From NCBI GenBank assembly GCA_004211905.1, contig SHBP01000002.1:178665-242664 (forward strand): 64,000 nt of DNA. Direction: 5' to 3'. The number at the start of each line of letters is the position of its first letter. Position 1 is the stretch's first letter. Both the position numbers and the translations under genes were made by a program. Source of the DNA: SAR92 clade bacterium. GTDB taxonomy: Bacteria; Pseudomonadota; Gammaproteobacteria; Pseudomonadales; Porticoccaceae. The notes under the pieces are model-generated. The model was not told the origin of the DNA and did no database searches. It saw nothing but the letters and a program-made list of their open reading frames with translations. Positions 7,968 to 17,508 of the stretch are shown in pieces.

Positions 7968-9008
7968 ATGAAATGGATTCCACTTTTTTTAATTGTAGTT
8001 GCTATACCTAGTTTTTCTGATACGACTCGAACCGACAACATCAAAAACTTTAATGCAGCTCAAAAATGCTATAATAACGCTAGTCTTTACGGTCAAAAAA
8101 GAATTACCTGCGCCCAAGATGCACTAAATGCTGGATTATTGATCTTCGAAGATTCAAACCCAAATATTATTTTTCTTACACATAACTTAGCGATGTCCCA
8201 TCCTCGATTATCTGGAGAACGTTATGAGTTTTTGCAGCGAGCTCTTAAATTGTCTGAAGAATTGCACGGAGATGAATCAATTGAGCTAATTGATTTGCTG
8301 ATGGATTTAGCAAATGAAGAACATGAAAATAGATATATTAATAAGAATTATAAAAGAGCATCAGATATTTATGGTCATGAGGTAGGGAGAGAATCCTTGG
8401 GTTATGCTGAATTTTGCCTTCAAATTTCAGAAGAGGCGGTGTCATATTTAAATACTAAAGGAAGACTTCGCACGTCTAGTAGATATGCTGAGCTGGCAAG
8501 TGAAATTTTTTTAGAGCAATTAGGACGTTCATCTGATGGCTATGGAAAGGCCAATTTAAGGTTGGCGAAAAACCAATTGGCTATTAGAAAGCACAGAAAA
8601 GCAATTCCTTACCTGAAAAATGCTCTTGATAGTCCTATTGTTTCTAAATATGCTCGAGGATTCTTGGTAACAGTATATGATCGGCTCAATGAGCCGGCGT
8701 TGGCCGCGTCTTACAGTGTCTCAATTGATTCACGAACTAGCGGAAATAAAAATACACCTTACGAAGTGATCTTTAAAAATATTCCTGGCCATATTGGTAG
8801 GAATGGGTGGGCCGAGGTGGTATACACTATTACCAAATTAGGTTTGACGGATGATGTAAAAGTCGTTGATGGGTCTGGTAGGTTAGCAAAAAAAGCGTTA
8901 CAAAAGGCTGTATCAGAATGGCGTTTTACGCCAGCTTATATCGACGGTAAGGCAGTGGATACGACGGGTGTAATTGCGGAATATCGCTGGAAGGTTCATC
9001 AGCGTTAA
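7968..9008 (+). CDS. Secreted helical-repeat protein with TonB-like C-terminal domain
   Basis: A 346-residue protein with a cleavable-looking signal peptide (MKWIPLFLIVVAIPSFS). Residues about 25-255 are helical and tetratricopeptide-like, with repeated Tyr/Ala/Leu helix pairs. The C-terminal 90 residues resemble the TonB C-terminal fold: GWAEVVYTITKLGLTDDVKV, then AVSEWRFTPAYIDGKAV. In TonB this domain contacts outer-membrane receptors. Here there is no Pro-rich spacer, no clear inner-membrane anchor and no exbB/exbD nearby, so energy transduction is doubtful. Codon use is more AT-rich than its neighbours. ATG has GGGG seven bases upstream. Function unknown. Confidence 0.75.
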   Translation: MKWIPLFLIVVAIPSFSDTTRTDNIKNFNAAQKCYNNASLYGQKRITCAQDALNAGLLIFEDSNPNIIFLTHNLAMSHPRLSGERYEFLQRALKLSEELHGDESIELIDLLMDLANEEHENRYINKNYKRASDIYGHEVGRESLGYAEFCLQISEEAVSYLNTKGRLRTSSRYAELASEIFLEQLGRSSDGYGKANLRLAKNQLAIRKHRKAIPYLKNALDSPIVSKYARGFLVTVYDRLNEPALAASYSVSIDSRTSGNKNTPYEVIFKNIPGHIGRNGWAEVVYTITKLGLTDDVKVVDGSGRLAKKALQKAVSEWRFTPAYIDGKAVDTTGVIAEYRWKVHQR

Positions 9009-9063
9009 AAGGTTAGACAATAATTGTACCGCCATAAATAGGCCTTCTGGCTAAGGATGGCTA

Positions 9064-9219
9064 ATGAGTGATGAGTTAGGTGGGCTTCTATTCCCAGAAG
9101 ACCTTACGCAACTTCAAGACAGAGTAGCCGTGATAACTAAGTTAATAGAAGAAGGGGATAGGTCATTTATCGATTTAGAGGGTGGTCAAAAGTTAAGGCT
9201 TGAGTGGCCACCCACCTAA
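9064..9219 (+). CDS. Small hypothetical protein, 51 residues
   Basis: A short reading frame starting MSDELGGLLFPEDL and ending RLEWPPT. It has AAGGA about seven bases before the ATG, a better ribosome site than many longer genes here. The peptide is acidic, soluble and has no transmembrane segment; the pattern of Leu, Asp and Glu suggests a helical first half. It begins 55 bases after the TonB-like gene and its last 27 bases overlap the 3' end of rnt on the other strand. I do not recognise the family. The case rests on ribosome site, start, amphipathic composition and position. Confidence 0.5.
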   Translation: MSDELGGLLFPEDLTQLQDRVAVITKLIEEGDRSFIDLEGGQKLRLEWPPT

Positions 9220-9837
9220 CTCTTTCCAGCGATTAATAATGCCGCAGAACAACTCAGCAGTTTTAATGGTGTCATAAAGCGCACTGTGCGCGTCGTTATT
9301 ATTGAAGTCGATACCTGCAACTTGGCAGGCTTTAGCCAAAACAGTTTGTCCATAGGCAAGACCAGCTAGGCCAGAGGTATCAAAGCATGAGAATGGATGG
9401 AATGGGTTACGTTTGATATTAGCGCGATTGACTGCAGCGTTAATAAATCCTAAATCAAAATGGGCATTGTGAGCTACCATTACAGCGCGAGTGCAACCAG
9501 TAATGGATACTTCACGTCGAATGGGTTGGAAAATCTCGCGCAGAGCTTCGCCTTCTTCTTCGGGCATACGCTCTGGGTCATAGATATCAATGCCGGTAAA
9601 TTCTAGGGCAGACTCTTCAATAACCGCGCCAGGAAAAGGTTCGATATTCTTACTATAGCTTTCTTTAATTTGTAAATAGCCCTGACTGTCCATTTCTAAC
9701 AAAACTGCAGCCACTTCAAGTAGTGCGTTTCTATGAGAGTCAAAACCGCCGGTTTCAACGTCAATAACCACTGGCAAAAACCCACGAAAGCGTTGCGCCA
9801 TAAAAGTGTCAGAGCTTTCTTGGAGATTCTCCATCAT
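9193..9837 (-). CDS. rnt: Ribonuclease T
   Basis: A 214-residue DEDDh exonuclease that trims 3' ends of tRNA (CCA turnover), 5S and 23S rRNA. The first acidic pair is in [10 protein letters not shown] (Asp26, Glu28), the middle Asp in [10 protein letters not shown], and the final His-Asp in DAHSALYDT. The basic and aromatic segment [13 protein letters not shown] and the end [11 protein letters not shown] closely match E. coli RNase T. Its start overlaps the pyrC stop in an ATGA junction, so translation is probably coupled. A pyrC-rnt pair is also known in Pseudomonas. Confidence 0.95.
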   Translation of the reverse strand: MMENLQESSDTFMAQRFRGFLPVVIDVETGGFDSHRNALLEVAAVLLEMDSQGYLQIKESYSKNIEPFPGAVIEESALEFTGIDIYDPERMPEEEGEALREIFQPIRREVSITGCTRAVMVAHNAHFDLGFINAAVNRANIKRNPFHPFSCFDTSGLAGLAYGQTVLAKACQVAGIDFNNNDAHSALYDTIKTAELFCGIINRWKELGGWPLKP

Positions 9838-10868
9838 TCAGATAGCTTCCATTTTAATGTGGTGCCTGCACCCAATGGCACTAGCACGGTATCTTCAAAA
9901 GGAAGGCTCTCCGGAAGTAGCCATGACTGACGGTTAAGTACAATATGTTTTTCGTTATGGGGAAGACCATAGAAATCCGGGCCATTGATACTAGCGAAGG
10001 CTTCTAATTTATCCATTGCACCCGCTTGATCAAATACTTCAGCATATAGTTCGATGGCTGCGTGATGACTGAAGCAGCCGGCACAACCGCAGGCACTTTC
10101 TTTTGCACCCTTAGTATGAGGTGCTGAGTCGGTACCCAAAAAGAATTTGTGGTTGCCACTGGTAGCCGCACTAATCAGCGCCTGTTGGTGAATGTCTCTC
10201 TTTAATATAGGCAAGCAAAATAGGTGGGGACGAATGCCGCCCACTAGCATATGGTTTCGATTGTAGAGTAAATGCTGTGGAGTAATTGTCGCACCAACAT
10301 TGTCACTCGCATTCATTACAAAATCAGCAGCCTGCTCAGTAGTAATGTGTTCTAAAATAATTTTAAGATTCGGATATTGGTCTACCAAAGATCGCAAATG
10401 ACGTTCGATAAATACTACCTCGCGATCAAATATATCAATGTCTGGTGAGGTAACTTCACCGTGCATTTGCAACACCATACCGACTTCTTCCATGGCTGCG
10501 AACACTGAGTGCATATTATTAAGGTCTGTCACGCCAGAATCAGAGTTGGTGGTGGCGCCAGCAGGGTAATATTTGCACCCATGCACATAACCACTCTCAG
10601 CTGCGGCATAAATTTCATCGGGGCTGGTGTTGTCGGTAAGATAGAGCACCATTAACGGCTCCCAATCTGAATCTTTCGGCCGCTGCGCAAGAATACGTTC
10701 GCGATAACTACTAGCTAGGGCAACTTTGGTGACCGGAGGGGTAAGGTTAGGCATTATAATACCGCGGCCAAATCCTCTTGCTGCGGAGGGAACCGAGGTC
10801 TCTAATGCCTGATTATCTCGCAGATGAAGATGCCAGTCATCGGGTCGGATGATTGTGATTGAATCCAT
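9834..10868 (-). CDS. pyrC: Dihydroorotase
   Basis: A 344-residue zinc amidohydrolase converting carbamoyl aspartate to dihydroorotate in pyrimidine synthesis. The metal motif HLHLRD is near the N terminus; the carbamylated Lys is in [14 protein letters not shown]; further His ligands lie in LQMHGEV and LEHITT, and the catalytic Asp in LGTDSAPH. I start at ATG 10866-10868 because GGAG lies nine bases upstream and the length then equals the class II enzyme of E. coli (348). The frame is open upstream to 10949, which would add 27 residues of no family similarity. Confidence 0.95.
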   Translation of the reverse strand: MDSITIIRPDDWHLHLRDNQALETSVPSAARGFGRGIIMPNLTPPVTKVALASSYRERILAQRPKDSDWEPLMVLYLTDNTSPDEIYAAAESGYVHGCKYYPAGATTNSDSGVTDLNNMHSVFAAMEEVGMVLQMHGEVTSPDIDIFDREVVFIERHLRSLVDQYPNLKIILEHITTEQAADFVMNASDNVGATITPQHLLYNRNHMLVGGIRPHLFCLPILKRDIHQQALISAATSGNHKFFLGTDSAPHTKGAKESACGCAGCFSHHAAIELYAEVFDQAGAMDKLEAFASINGPDFYGLPHNEKHIVLNRQSWLLPESLPFEDTVLVPLGAGTTLKWKLSE

Positions 10869-10971
10869 TAAATAGAGCTCCGTTGTTAACATATGAATGC
10901 TACCGCAAACAATAGCTTCATAATAGGTTTTGTGGAAAACTAACCTCAAACAATAAACGATTAGTCATCAT

Positions 10972-11745
10972 ATGAACATAACATTGCTAGTTAATCGTGA
11001 TTTAGCCAGCCATTTGGCGCTTAGTTATCTTACTCGGATACTTGAGGGACAAAATATCTCGATATTCATTTCAGAAAAGGTGGGTACTGATAAACGACGA
11101 CCTGAACCACTAATTGAGTTAGCAAACTTTGAAAATGATTTACTCAACGATGGTCGACCCACCTTTTTAGCGTTAGCCCAGTCTATGGGATGCACCTTAG
11201 AGAATTTCATTGACTGTGATAATCAGGTTAATACTCCAAAAGCAGTGGCAAAAATAGCGGCTACTGAACCGGATCTTATTATTTCGGTGCGTTTTGGTTT
11301 AATTCTTCATGACCAAGTCATTAATCTTCCCAAACATGGGGTGATTAATCTGCATTCAGGTCTCTTACCTGACTATCGCGGGGTTATGGCAAGCTTCAGA
11401 GCGATGCTCAATGAGGACTCTTTAATCGGAACAACCCTTCACAGGATTAGCGATTGCACCATAGATAGTGGCGCAATCATTGCGAAGGCGTCAATTCCAC
11501 TAAATATGGCGCTTTCCTACACGCTGAATGTTTTGAATCTGTACCGTGATGGCTGTCTGGAGATTGGTTCCGCGGTGGATGAGTTGGTACGAAAAGGCCA
11601 GGTAACGACGACTCTTCCAAATGGTGAAGGGCACTATTATGGCTTTCCAGATAAATCAGATTTACACAGATTTTTTACGCAAAATTTACGGCTATTCGAC
11701 TCTGCTGAAATCTCTTTGATCAATAAGTTATATACCCAAACGTAG
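10972..11745 (+). CDS. Formyltransferase-fold protein of unknown substrate
   Basis: A 257-residue protein with a formyl-transferase catalytic domain. INLHSGLLPDYRGVMA holds the Asn and His of the Asn-His-Asp triad with the conserved HSG-L-P-YRG loop, and TIDSGAII supplies the Asp. Family members move a formyl group from 10-formyltetrahydrofolate to Met-tRNA, GAR, or an amino sugar nucleotide. It lacks the C-terminal OB domain of Fmt, and a normal PurN is encoded elsewhere in the window. It is divergent from pyrC and 72 bases before argG. A small-molecule or sugar formyltransferase is likely; the substrate is unknown. Confidence 0.72.
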   Translation: MNITLLVNRDLASHLALSYLTRILEGQNISIFISEKVGTDKRRPEPLIELANFENDLLNDGRPTFLALAQSMGCTLENFIDCDNQVNTPKAVAKIAATEPDLIISVRFGLILHDQVINLPKHGVINLHSGLLPDYRGVMASFRAMLNEDSLIGTTLHRISDCTIDSGAIIAKASIPLNMALSYTLNVLNLYRDGCLEIGSAVDELVRKGQVTTTLPNGEGHYYGFPDKSDLHRFFTQNLRLFDSAEISLINKLYTQT

Positions 11746-11817
11746 ACAAACAGTGAATCCAACCGCCGGTTCAGGTAAAATCCGCGATCTTTACTATTCA
11801 TACAAGGTTGAAATCAG

Positions 11818-13041
11818 GTGTCATCAGTTAACAAAGTAGTTTTAGCATACTCAGGTGGGTTAGATACTTCGGTTATAGTGAAGTGGCTGCAAGAGGAATA
11901 TCAGTGCGAAGTCGTCACTTTTACCGCGGACATTGGTCAGGGTGAAGAAGTTGAGCCAGCTCGCGCAAAAGCTGAAGCCCTTGGGGTCCAGGAGATCTAT
12001 ATAGAAGATCTGCGTGAAGAGTATGCCCGAGATTATGTATTCCCCATGTTTCGCGCGAACACTATTTATGAGGGCGAGTATTTATTGGGTACCTCGATTG
12101 CACGACCCTTGATAGCTAAGCGGATGATTGAAATCGCTAATGAAACCGGGGCTGAGGCAATTTCCCATGGGGCAACGGGAAAAGGTAATGATCAAGTTCG
12201 TTTTGAATTGGGAGCCTATGCGCTTAAGCCAGGTATTACAGTCATCGCACCATGGCGTGAATGGGATCTAAATTCTCGAGATAAATTAATGGAGTACTGT
12301 GAGACTCATAACATCTCCGTAGAAATGAAGCGTGGTAAAAAATCACCTTTTTCCATGGATGCGAACTTACTTCACATCTCCTATGAGGGTGGTAATTTAG
12401 AGGATCCTTGGTCAGAAGCTGAAGAGGATATGTGGCGCTGGACCGTTTCGCCAGAAAATGCACCTGATGAAGCAACGTTCATGACCATTAGCTATGAGAA
12501 GGGCGATATTGTTGCTATTGATGGCGTATCAATGTCCCCGGCAACGGTTATCGAACACTTAAACCAGATTGCTGGTGCTAATGGTGTTGGTCGATTAGAT
12601 ATCGTTGAGAATCGTTATGTAGGCATGAAATCTCGGGGATGCTACGAGACTCCAGCGGGTACTGTAATGATGAAAGCCCATCGTGCCATCGAATCTCTGA
12701 CTCTGGATCGGGAGGTTGCTCACCTTAAAGATGAGTTGATGCCACGTTATGCCAAACTTATATATAACGGATACTGGTGGGCTCCAGAACGTTTGATGCT
12801 ACAAACTGCGATTGATCAAAGTCAGGAGGTAGTAAACGGCGATGTGCGGGTAAAGCTCTATAAGGGTAGTGTCAGTGTGGTTGGTCGCCAATCTGCGTCT
12901 GACAGTCTGTTTGATGAGACTATTGCCACTTTCGATGATGATGGTGGGGCCTACAATCAAGCGGATGCTGAAGGCTTTATTAAACTTAATGCGCTGCGCT
13001 TAAGGATTGCAGCCAACCGCGGTCGTGATCTTCAGAAATAG
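11818..13041 (+). CDS. argG: Argininosuccinate synthase
   Basis: A 407-residue enzyme joining citrulline and aspartate with ATP in arginine synthesis. The ATP-binding PP-loop [15 protein letters not shown] is near the N terminus; other family blocks are [13 protein letters not shown] and [11 protein letters not shown]. Length fits the roughly 400-residue bacterial type, not the longer E. coli type. The start is GTG at 11818, with AAGG about ten bases upstream; no ATG is available before the PP-loop. A clear hairpin terminator follows 14 bases after the stop. Confidence 0.96.
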   Translation: MSSVNKVVLAYSGGLDTSVIVKWLQEEYQCEVVTFTADIGQGEEVEPARAKAEALGVQEIYIEDLREEYARDYVFPMFRANTIYEGEYLLGTSIARPLIAKRMIEIANETGAEAISHGATGKGNDQVRFELGAYALKPGITVIAPWREWDLNSRDKLMEYCETHNISVEMKRGKKSPFSMDANLLHISYEGGNLEDPWSEAEEDMWRWTVSPENAPDEATFMTISYEKGDIVAIDGVSMSPATVIEHLNQIAGANGVGRLDIVENRYVGMKSRGCYETPAGTVMMKAHRAIESLTLDREVAHLKDELMPRYAKLIYNGYWWAPERLMLQTAIDQSQEVVNGDVRVKLYKGSVSVVGRQSASDSLFDETIATFDDDGGAYNQADAEGFIKLNALRLRIAANRGRDLQK

Positions 13042-13055
13042 ACTCTGTTGCCAAT

Positions 13056-13086
13056 AAAAAATCCGCTCCCAGTGAGCGGATTTTTT
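13056..13086. terminator. Bidirectional intrinsic terminator between argG and mscS-type gene
   Basis: Stem 13056-13068 pairs base for base with 13074-13086 around the loop CCAGT. The stem core is ATCCGCTC/GAGCGGAT, flanked by an A-run on the left and a T-run on the right, so it can terminate argG rightwards and the convergent channel gene leftwards. Confidence 0.92.
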
Positions 13087-13102
13087 ATGGATTCAAGATT
13101 AA

Positions 13103-13945
13103 CTAGTTTCGCATATGCACGTCCATCTGCGGGAAGGGGATTTCCACTCCGTGAGCGGCAAGGCTGTTGTAAATAGACGTTAGATAGGTGGAAGTGACTA
13201 GCCCTGGTCGCTTAACTAGGTCACCTTCGGTCCATACTGATAGTGAACACTCTATACCCGAATTAGCTAATTCACGTATTAAGATATCTGGCATAAGGTT
13301 GTCTCGGTGAATGGTGAGCGGGACCTGATCTGCGGCCTCAAGTCCAGCTTTCCGCACCAGTTCTAGATCGCTACCATAAGCAACACTAAAGTGGATATTA
13401 AAGCGCCTGACATCATCATTGAGGGTCCAATTGTTGACTTGATTAGTAATAAAGTCTGAATTGGGGACGAGAATGTCAGCGTTATCCAGAGTACGGATTA
13501 GCGTGCTACGAATATTGACCTCGCGTACCTCTCCCAATAAACCATTGGGTAGCTCAATGAAATCTCCGACTCGCAGAGATTTTTCGAACAGAATGATAAT
13601 ACCGCTAACAAAATTATTAACAATAGACTGAAGACCAAACCCAATACCAACACCTAAAGCTCCGACGACAATGGCTAACTTATCAAAGCTAAAACCCAGC
13701 TCCGACAGGGCCATCACCATACCTAATGCATAAATTAAATATTTGAGGACTCTATTTACAACATAGATATTTTGATCTTGAGCGCGAGTGCGCTCACCTG
13801 CAAGCGTGGCTGCGCGAGTCAGTATTTTTGAAATAAAGAATGTAAGGACAATAATACCCATTGCTGATGCAAGATCTGCAAGCTGCAGTGTATAGTCTCC
13901 GACCTGAATGATCGGCAGGGTTAACCAGTATTCGATTTTATCCAT
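13103..13945 (-). CDS. Small-conductance mechanosensitive channel family protein (MscS)
   Basis: A 280-residue MscS-family channel that would release solutes on hypo-osmotic shock. Helices are visible near residues 20-42, 65-85 and 90-125. The last contains the pore-lining stretch VVGALGVGIGFGLQSIVNNF, rich in Gly and Ala as in MscS TM3. The cytosolic beta domain follows with VGDFIELPNGLLGEV and NADILVPNSDFI. Length matches E. coli MscS (286). It converges on argG across the shared terminator and diverges from the PLP enzyme gene. Confidence 0.92.
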   Translation of the reverse strand: MDKIEYWLTLPIIQVGDYTLQLADLASAMGIIVLTFFISKILTRAATLAGERTRAQDQNIYVVNRVLKYLIYALGMVMALSELGFSFDKLAIVVGALGVGIGFGLQSIVNNFVSGIIILFEKSLRVGDFIELPNGLLGEVREVNIRSTLIRTLDNADILVPNSDFITNQVNNWTLNDDVRRFNIHFSVAYGSDLELVRKAGLEAADQVPLTIHRDNLMPDILIRELANSGIECSLSVWTEGDLVKRPGLVTSTYLTSIYNSLAAHGVEIPFPQMDVHMRN

Positions 13946-14077
13946 TACAACTCTCTACTCCTTGGCAAACATTAGGTCGATGTGCGACAAACCTACCCTA
14001 AGTATATGGCAAATTACCTATTCGCCTATTAATAGTTTTAGTCGCTAGTGACCCTGCAACTGCGCTAAACTGCTCCC

Positions 14078-15028
14078 ATGAAATTAACTATTGAAGATAT
14101 CCAGCAAGCCCATGAACGGATAAAGCCCTACATCCACTGCACACCTATTTTGCAGAGTGCCCAACTCAATAAAATATTTGGTTGTGAGCTGTTCTTCAAA
14201 GCTGACAATTTTCAGAAAGTAGGGGCATTTAAAGCTCGTGGAGCCTGCAATGCAGTGTTTTCCATGGACCAAGATAGTCTCAGCAAAGGCGTGATCACTC
14301 ATTCTTCAGGCAATCATGGTGCTGCTCTGGCTTGGGCCGCCGCCCTGCGACAAACGCCCTGTACTGTGGTTATGCCTGAGAATGCCCCTCAAGCTAAAAA
14401 AGATGCGGTAATTAGTTATGGTGCGACGGTAGTTTACTGTGAGCCGACGATGGCTGCCCGAGAAGCGACTGTAACCAACCTAATGGCTCAGTCTGGAGCT
14501 AGCTTGGTGCATCCCTACGATGATAATAGAATTATCGTAGGTCAAGGTACCGCCGCTCTGGAAACCTTGTCTCAAATTGAACAGCCCATTGATATGCTCA
14601 TGGCGCCGGTTGGTGGCGGTGGTTTGCTTGGTGGCTCAGCAGTGGTGGTTAAGCAATCTTCAGAAAGTGGGTCGACTCTGGTTGTCGGAGCAGAACCTGA
14701 AATGGCTAATGATGCTTGGCAGGGATACAAGTCTGGAGTAAGGGTCGCTAAATTTGCCCCTAACACTATCGCCGATGGCTTGCGTGCCACACTGGGAGTG
14801 CGTAATTTTGAGATTATAACCGAGCAGGTTGATGATATCTTATTGGCATCCGAGGCGCGGATTGTGGAGGCAATGAAACTCATTTGGAGTCGTTTAAAAA
14901 TTATCGTTGAGCCTTCAGCAGCAGTACCGCTGGCAGCTATTATGGATCAGCCGGAAGGTTTTCATGGTAAACGAGTTGCTATTATACTCAGTGGCGGCAA
15001 CCTAGATTTGGATGATCTGCCGTGGTAA
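14078..15028 (+). CDS. PLP-dependent threonine/serine dehydratase or serine racemase
   Basis: A 316-residue fold-type II PLP enzyme. The Schiff-base Lys52 lies in QKVGAFKARGA, the substrate loop is SSGNHGAAL, and the phosphate-binding glycine loop is PVGGGGLLGG. It lacks the C-terminal ACT regulatory domain of biosynthetic IlvA, so it is a catabolic threonine dehydratase or serine racemase type. These two activities share sequence features and often both occur in one protein. No ribosome site is evident before the ATG. It is divergent from the mechanosensitive channel gene. Confidence 0.85.
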   Translation: MKLTIEDIQQAHERIKPYIHCTPILQSAQLNKIFGCELFFKADNFQKVGAFKARGACNAVFSMDQDSLSKGVITHSSGNHGAALAWAAALRQTPCTVVMPENAPQAKKDAVISYGATVVYCEPTMAAREATVTNLMAQSGASLVHPYDDNRIIVGQGTAALETLSQIEQPIDMLMAPVGGGGLLGGSAVVVKQSSESGSTLVVGAEPEMANDAWQGYKSGVRVAKFAPNTIADGLRATLGVRNFEIITEQVDDILLASEARIVEAMKLIWSRLKIIVEPSAAVPLAAIMDQPEGFHGKRVAIILSGGNLDLDDLPW

Positions 15029-15117
15029 TTGTTAGCAAAGATATTATTAGTACAAATGGTCAAAAATACCGATCTATTCCCTGACGAGAGACTGACTATT
15101 TAACTGCAGAAGTGCGG

Positions 15118-15146
15118 TTGAAGTTTTTGTACCTGAACCGTAATAT
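15118..15146 (+). promoter_or_regulatory. Possible sigma-70 promoter of the first VOC gene
   Basis: TTGAAG at 15118-15123, a 17-base spacer and TAATAT at 15141-15146, giving a leader of roughly 80 bases before the ATG at 15236. The 207-base gap from 15029 shows no other feature. Confidence 0.38.
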
Positions 15147-15235
15147 GCTCTGCATTAATCGCGTAGCAAAAAGACAAAAGAGTTCGTGCGCCCCACCAAA
15201 ATATTAACTTTAATACTCAACTATAAGGAAGAAAT

Positions 15236-15616
15236 ATGTTCAGTCACGTAATGATCGGTGCGAACAACATCGATGAATCCAAATCTTTTTACGACGCCGT
15301 CTTAGGTGCTATTGGCCACAAACCAGGGGTTATGGACCCCAAGGGTCGTTGCTTTTATTTCGCTGATGGTAGTATTTTTATGTTGAGTAAACCAATCGAT
15401 GGTGAGCCTGCGACCCATGGCAACGGAAGTACTTTGGGTTTTGCTGTGGACAGCCCCGAAGCCGCTGATGCTTGGCATGCTGCTGGCATAGCCAATGGTG
15501 GAATCACCTGCGAAGATCCTCCAGGAGTACGCGAGGGGAGCCCAATGAGTATGTATTTGGCTTATTTACGTGATCCGTCAGGCAACAAAATCTGTGCCTT
15601 GTACAGAATGCCCTAA
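15236..15616 (+). CDS. VOC superfamily (glyoxalase-like) protein
   Basis: A 126-residue single vicinal-oxygen-chelate protein. It starts MFSHVMIGANNIDESKSFYD, the usual first beta-alpha-beta unit with the metal-type His4, and ends YLRDPSGNKICALYR, the second unit with the D-P-x-G-N signature. Such proteins range from lactoylglutathione lyases to dioxygenase-like and antibiotic-binding types; nothing here decides between them. AAGGA lies about seven bases before the ATG. A second, different VOC gene follows 90 bases later. Confidence 0.85.
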   Translation: MFSHVMIGANNIDESKSFYDAVLGAIGHKPGVMDPKGRCFYFADGSIFMLSKPIDGEPATHGNGSTLGFAVDSPEAADAWHAAGIANGGITCEDPPGVREGSPMSMYLAYLRDPSGNKICALYRMP

Positions 15617-15706
15617 TCAGCCGTGAAATCATTTGCACGCTCGATTTCAGTACTCTTCTGATTCGAGCGTGATACTCTGCGAACTAAATCATTACGACCT
15701 CTTACC

Positions 15707-16147
15707 ATGACTACTCAGCCTCTTTTTCATCTAGCATTTCCCGTTATTGATTTGGAAGAAGCACGTACTTTCTATGTCGATATTCTTGGTTGCGTCTCCG
15801 GTCGAGAGTCTGACCGTTGGATTGATTTTGATTTCTTTGGGCATCAGTTAGTTGCCCATCTGGTTGACCCAAAAGATCATCCTGCTGCTGTGACTAACCC
15901 AGTAGACGGTCATGCTGTGCCAGCTTCTCATTTTGGCTTGATTCTAGGCTGGGAGTTATATCAAGAATTCGTTGATAGATTGAGAAAAGCTAATGTTGAT
16001 TTTGTGATTGAGCCCTATTTGAGATTTGAGGGCCTTCGGGGAGAGCAGGCGACCTTATTTATTCGGGACCCCAGTAACAATTATCTGGAGTTTAAAGCTT
16101 TCCGTGATATTAATATGTTGTTTGACAAGGATATAGAAAGTTATTAA
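15707..16147 (+). CDS. VOC superfamily protein, second and distinct type
   Basis: A 146-residue VOC protein starting FHLAFPVIDLEEARTFYVD, with DFDFFGHQLVAHL and the closing RDPSNNYLEFKAF. The final Glu and the HLAFPV His fit metal ligands of the fold. It is clearly not a recent copy of the 15236-15616 protein: the two share only fold-level motifs. Substrate unknown. It converges on rsxE with three bases between the stop codons. Confidence 0.85.
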   Translation: MTTQPLFHLAFPVIDLEEARTFYVDILGCVSGRESDRWIDFDFFGHQLVAHLVDPKDHPAAVTNPVDGHAVPASHFGLILGWELYQEFVDRLRKANVDFVIEPYLRFEGLRGEQATLFIRDPSNNYLEFKAFRDINMLFDKDIESY

Positions 16148-16150
16148 ATA

Positions 16151-16861
16151 CTAATTTATATGACCTGTCGTTCTGACCCGCTTAGCGCCTTTGACAGGCT
16201 TAGACTTGTGGGAATCTGCCCGAGTCTTTGCCATATTATCAAGCATGTTTTTTAAGGCAATAAGCACGCCAGCGACGAGAAATGCACCTGGCGGTAAAAC
16301 AAATATTAGAAAGCTATAATTTTCACCGAAGGGTTTTACAAGCCAATTCATCGCACTGGGGCCGAACAAAAGATGCATATCCACTAAGAGTGTGCCCTGT
16401 CCAAGTAGCTCTCTTAAAGCACCTAAAGCGACTAATACCAGCAAGAATCCCAGACCCATCATAAAACCATCTAGAGCAGCCAACCCCACTGAGTTTTTAC
16501 TAGCAAAACCCTCAGCTCTGCCAAGAATCGCACAATTTGTGACGATTAAGGGTACAAAAATACCAAGAATCTGATACAACTCGTAAGTGTAAGCCTTCAT
16601 GAGCATCTCGGTGCAGGTCACAAATGAAGCTATAACCATTACAAATACAGGAAGACGCACGGCATCACTAACGTGATTGCGAATAAGGGAGACTATGGTA
16701 TTTGAGCCCACCAAGACCAGAAGAGTGGCGAGGCCTAAACCTAGCGCGTTGGCGACAGTAGAGGTTACAGCAAGTAGCGGGCATAGACCTAGCAGTTGTA
16801 CCAGCGCTGGATTGTTGTGCCACAATCCGTTGGTTGTTATTTCTTTGAACCCCTGACTCAT
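16151..16861 (-). CDS. rsxE: Rnf/Rsx electron transport complex subunit E
   Basis: A 236-residue membrane subunit with about six helices. Conserved blocks are [17 protein letters not shown], and [16 protein letters not shown], which has the Cys that in RnfA/RnfE faces the membrane iron-sulfur site. Last gene of the rsxABCDGE operon; its start overlaps the rsxG stop by four bases (ATGA). The C-terminal tail is basic ([12 protein letters not shown]). In E. coli nth follows rsxE; here two VOC genes on the other strand do. Confidence 0.95.
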   Translation of the reverse strand: MSQGFKEITTNGLWHNNPALVQLLGLCPLLAVTSTVANALGLGLATLLVLVGSNTIVSLIRNHVSDAVRLPVFVMVIASFVTCTEMLMKAYTYELYQILGIFVPLIVTNCAILGRAEGFASKNSVGLAALDGFMMGLGFLLVLVALGALRELLGQGTLLVDMHLLFGPSAMNWLVKPFGENYSFLIFVLPPGAFLVAGVLIALKNMLDNMAKTRADSHKSKPVKGAKRVRTTGHIN

Positions 16862-17508
16862 TGTTTGTCCTGTGTCTTAGGTGTCTGTTTTAAGGCGAAA
16901 AGTCTGTCGTTGTCTTGATCGAAATATGTCAGTGTATTAACCAACTGATTAATGACGGCTCTTGGCGTAATGGTGGCTCCTGTAAATTGATCAAAATCAC
17001 CGCCTGCTTTTTTAACCGCCCACTTTTGAGGTGGTGTATTACTTAGAGATCGGCCGTTAAAATCTAGAATCCACGAATTTTTACGTAGTTCTACCTTATC
17101 GCCTAGACCTGGAGTTTCTCGATGCTTTACAACTCGCACCCCAGCAACACTGCCATCAAGGTTTACACCAACAAGCATAGCAATATCGCCACTATATCCC
17201 TCATGACTGATGGTGGGAATAATTACTGCAACGGGTTCGTTGTTATATCGGGCAATATGGACATTACCACCTTTCTCGAGTCCAAGTAGCGACCAGAATT
17301 GCTGAGGGACAGGTTGAGTATCAAGTAGCATGTCATTGTCGTGTCGCTCTGACGGGATTACCTCTAACAGAGCACTTTGTGCTGCAAGTCTCTCCGCTTG
17401 TGCAATCCGATCATCAGTTAGGTCATTGACTAATGACAGCAAAAGGGCTGTTATCAAAGCAAATAGGGCAAGAGCAAGGGCATTATCTCGAATGGACGAT
17501 AGAATCAT
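16858..17508 (-). CDS. rsxG: Rnf/Rsx electron transport complex subunit G (covalent flavoprotein)
   Basis: A 216-residue protein with one N-terminal membrane helix (about residues 10-28) and a periplasmic FMN domain. The flavinylation motif TGAT lies in [12 protein letters not shown], with Thr179 as the expected FMN attachment residue; [12 protein letters not shown] is the other family block. RsxG passes electrons between the membrane subunits of the Na+- or H+-linked ferredoxin:NAD oxidoreductase, or reduces SoxR in enteric bacteria. It overlaps rsxD and rsxE by four bases each. Confidence 0.95.
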   Translation of the reverse strand: MILSSIRDNALALALFALITALLLSLVNDLTDDRIAQAERLAAQSALLEVIPSERHDNDMLLDTQPVPQQFWSLLGLEKGGNVHIARYNNEPVAVIIPTISHEGYSGDIAMLVGVNLDGSVAGVRVVKHRETPGLGDKVELRKNSWILDFNGRSLSNTPPQKWAVKKAGGDFDQFTGATITPRAVINQLVNTLTYFDQDNDRLFALKQTPKTQDKQ

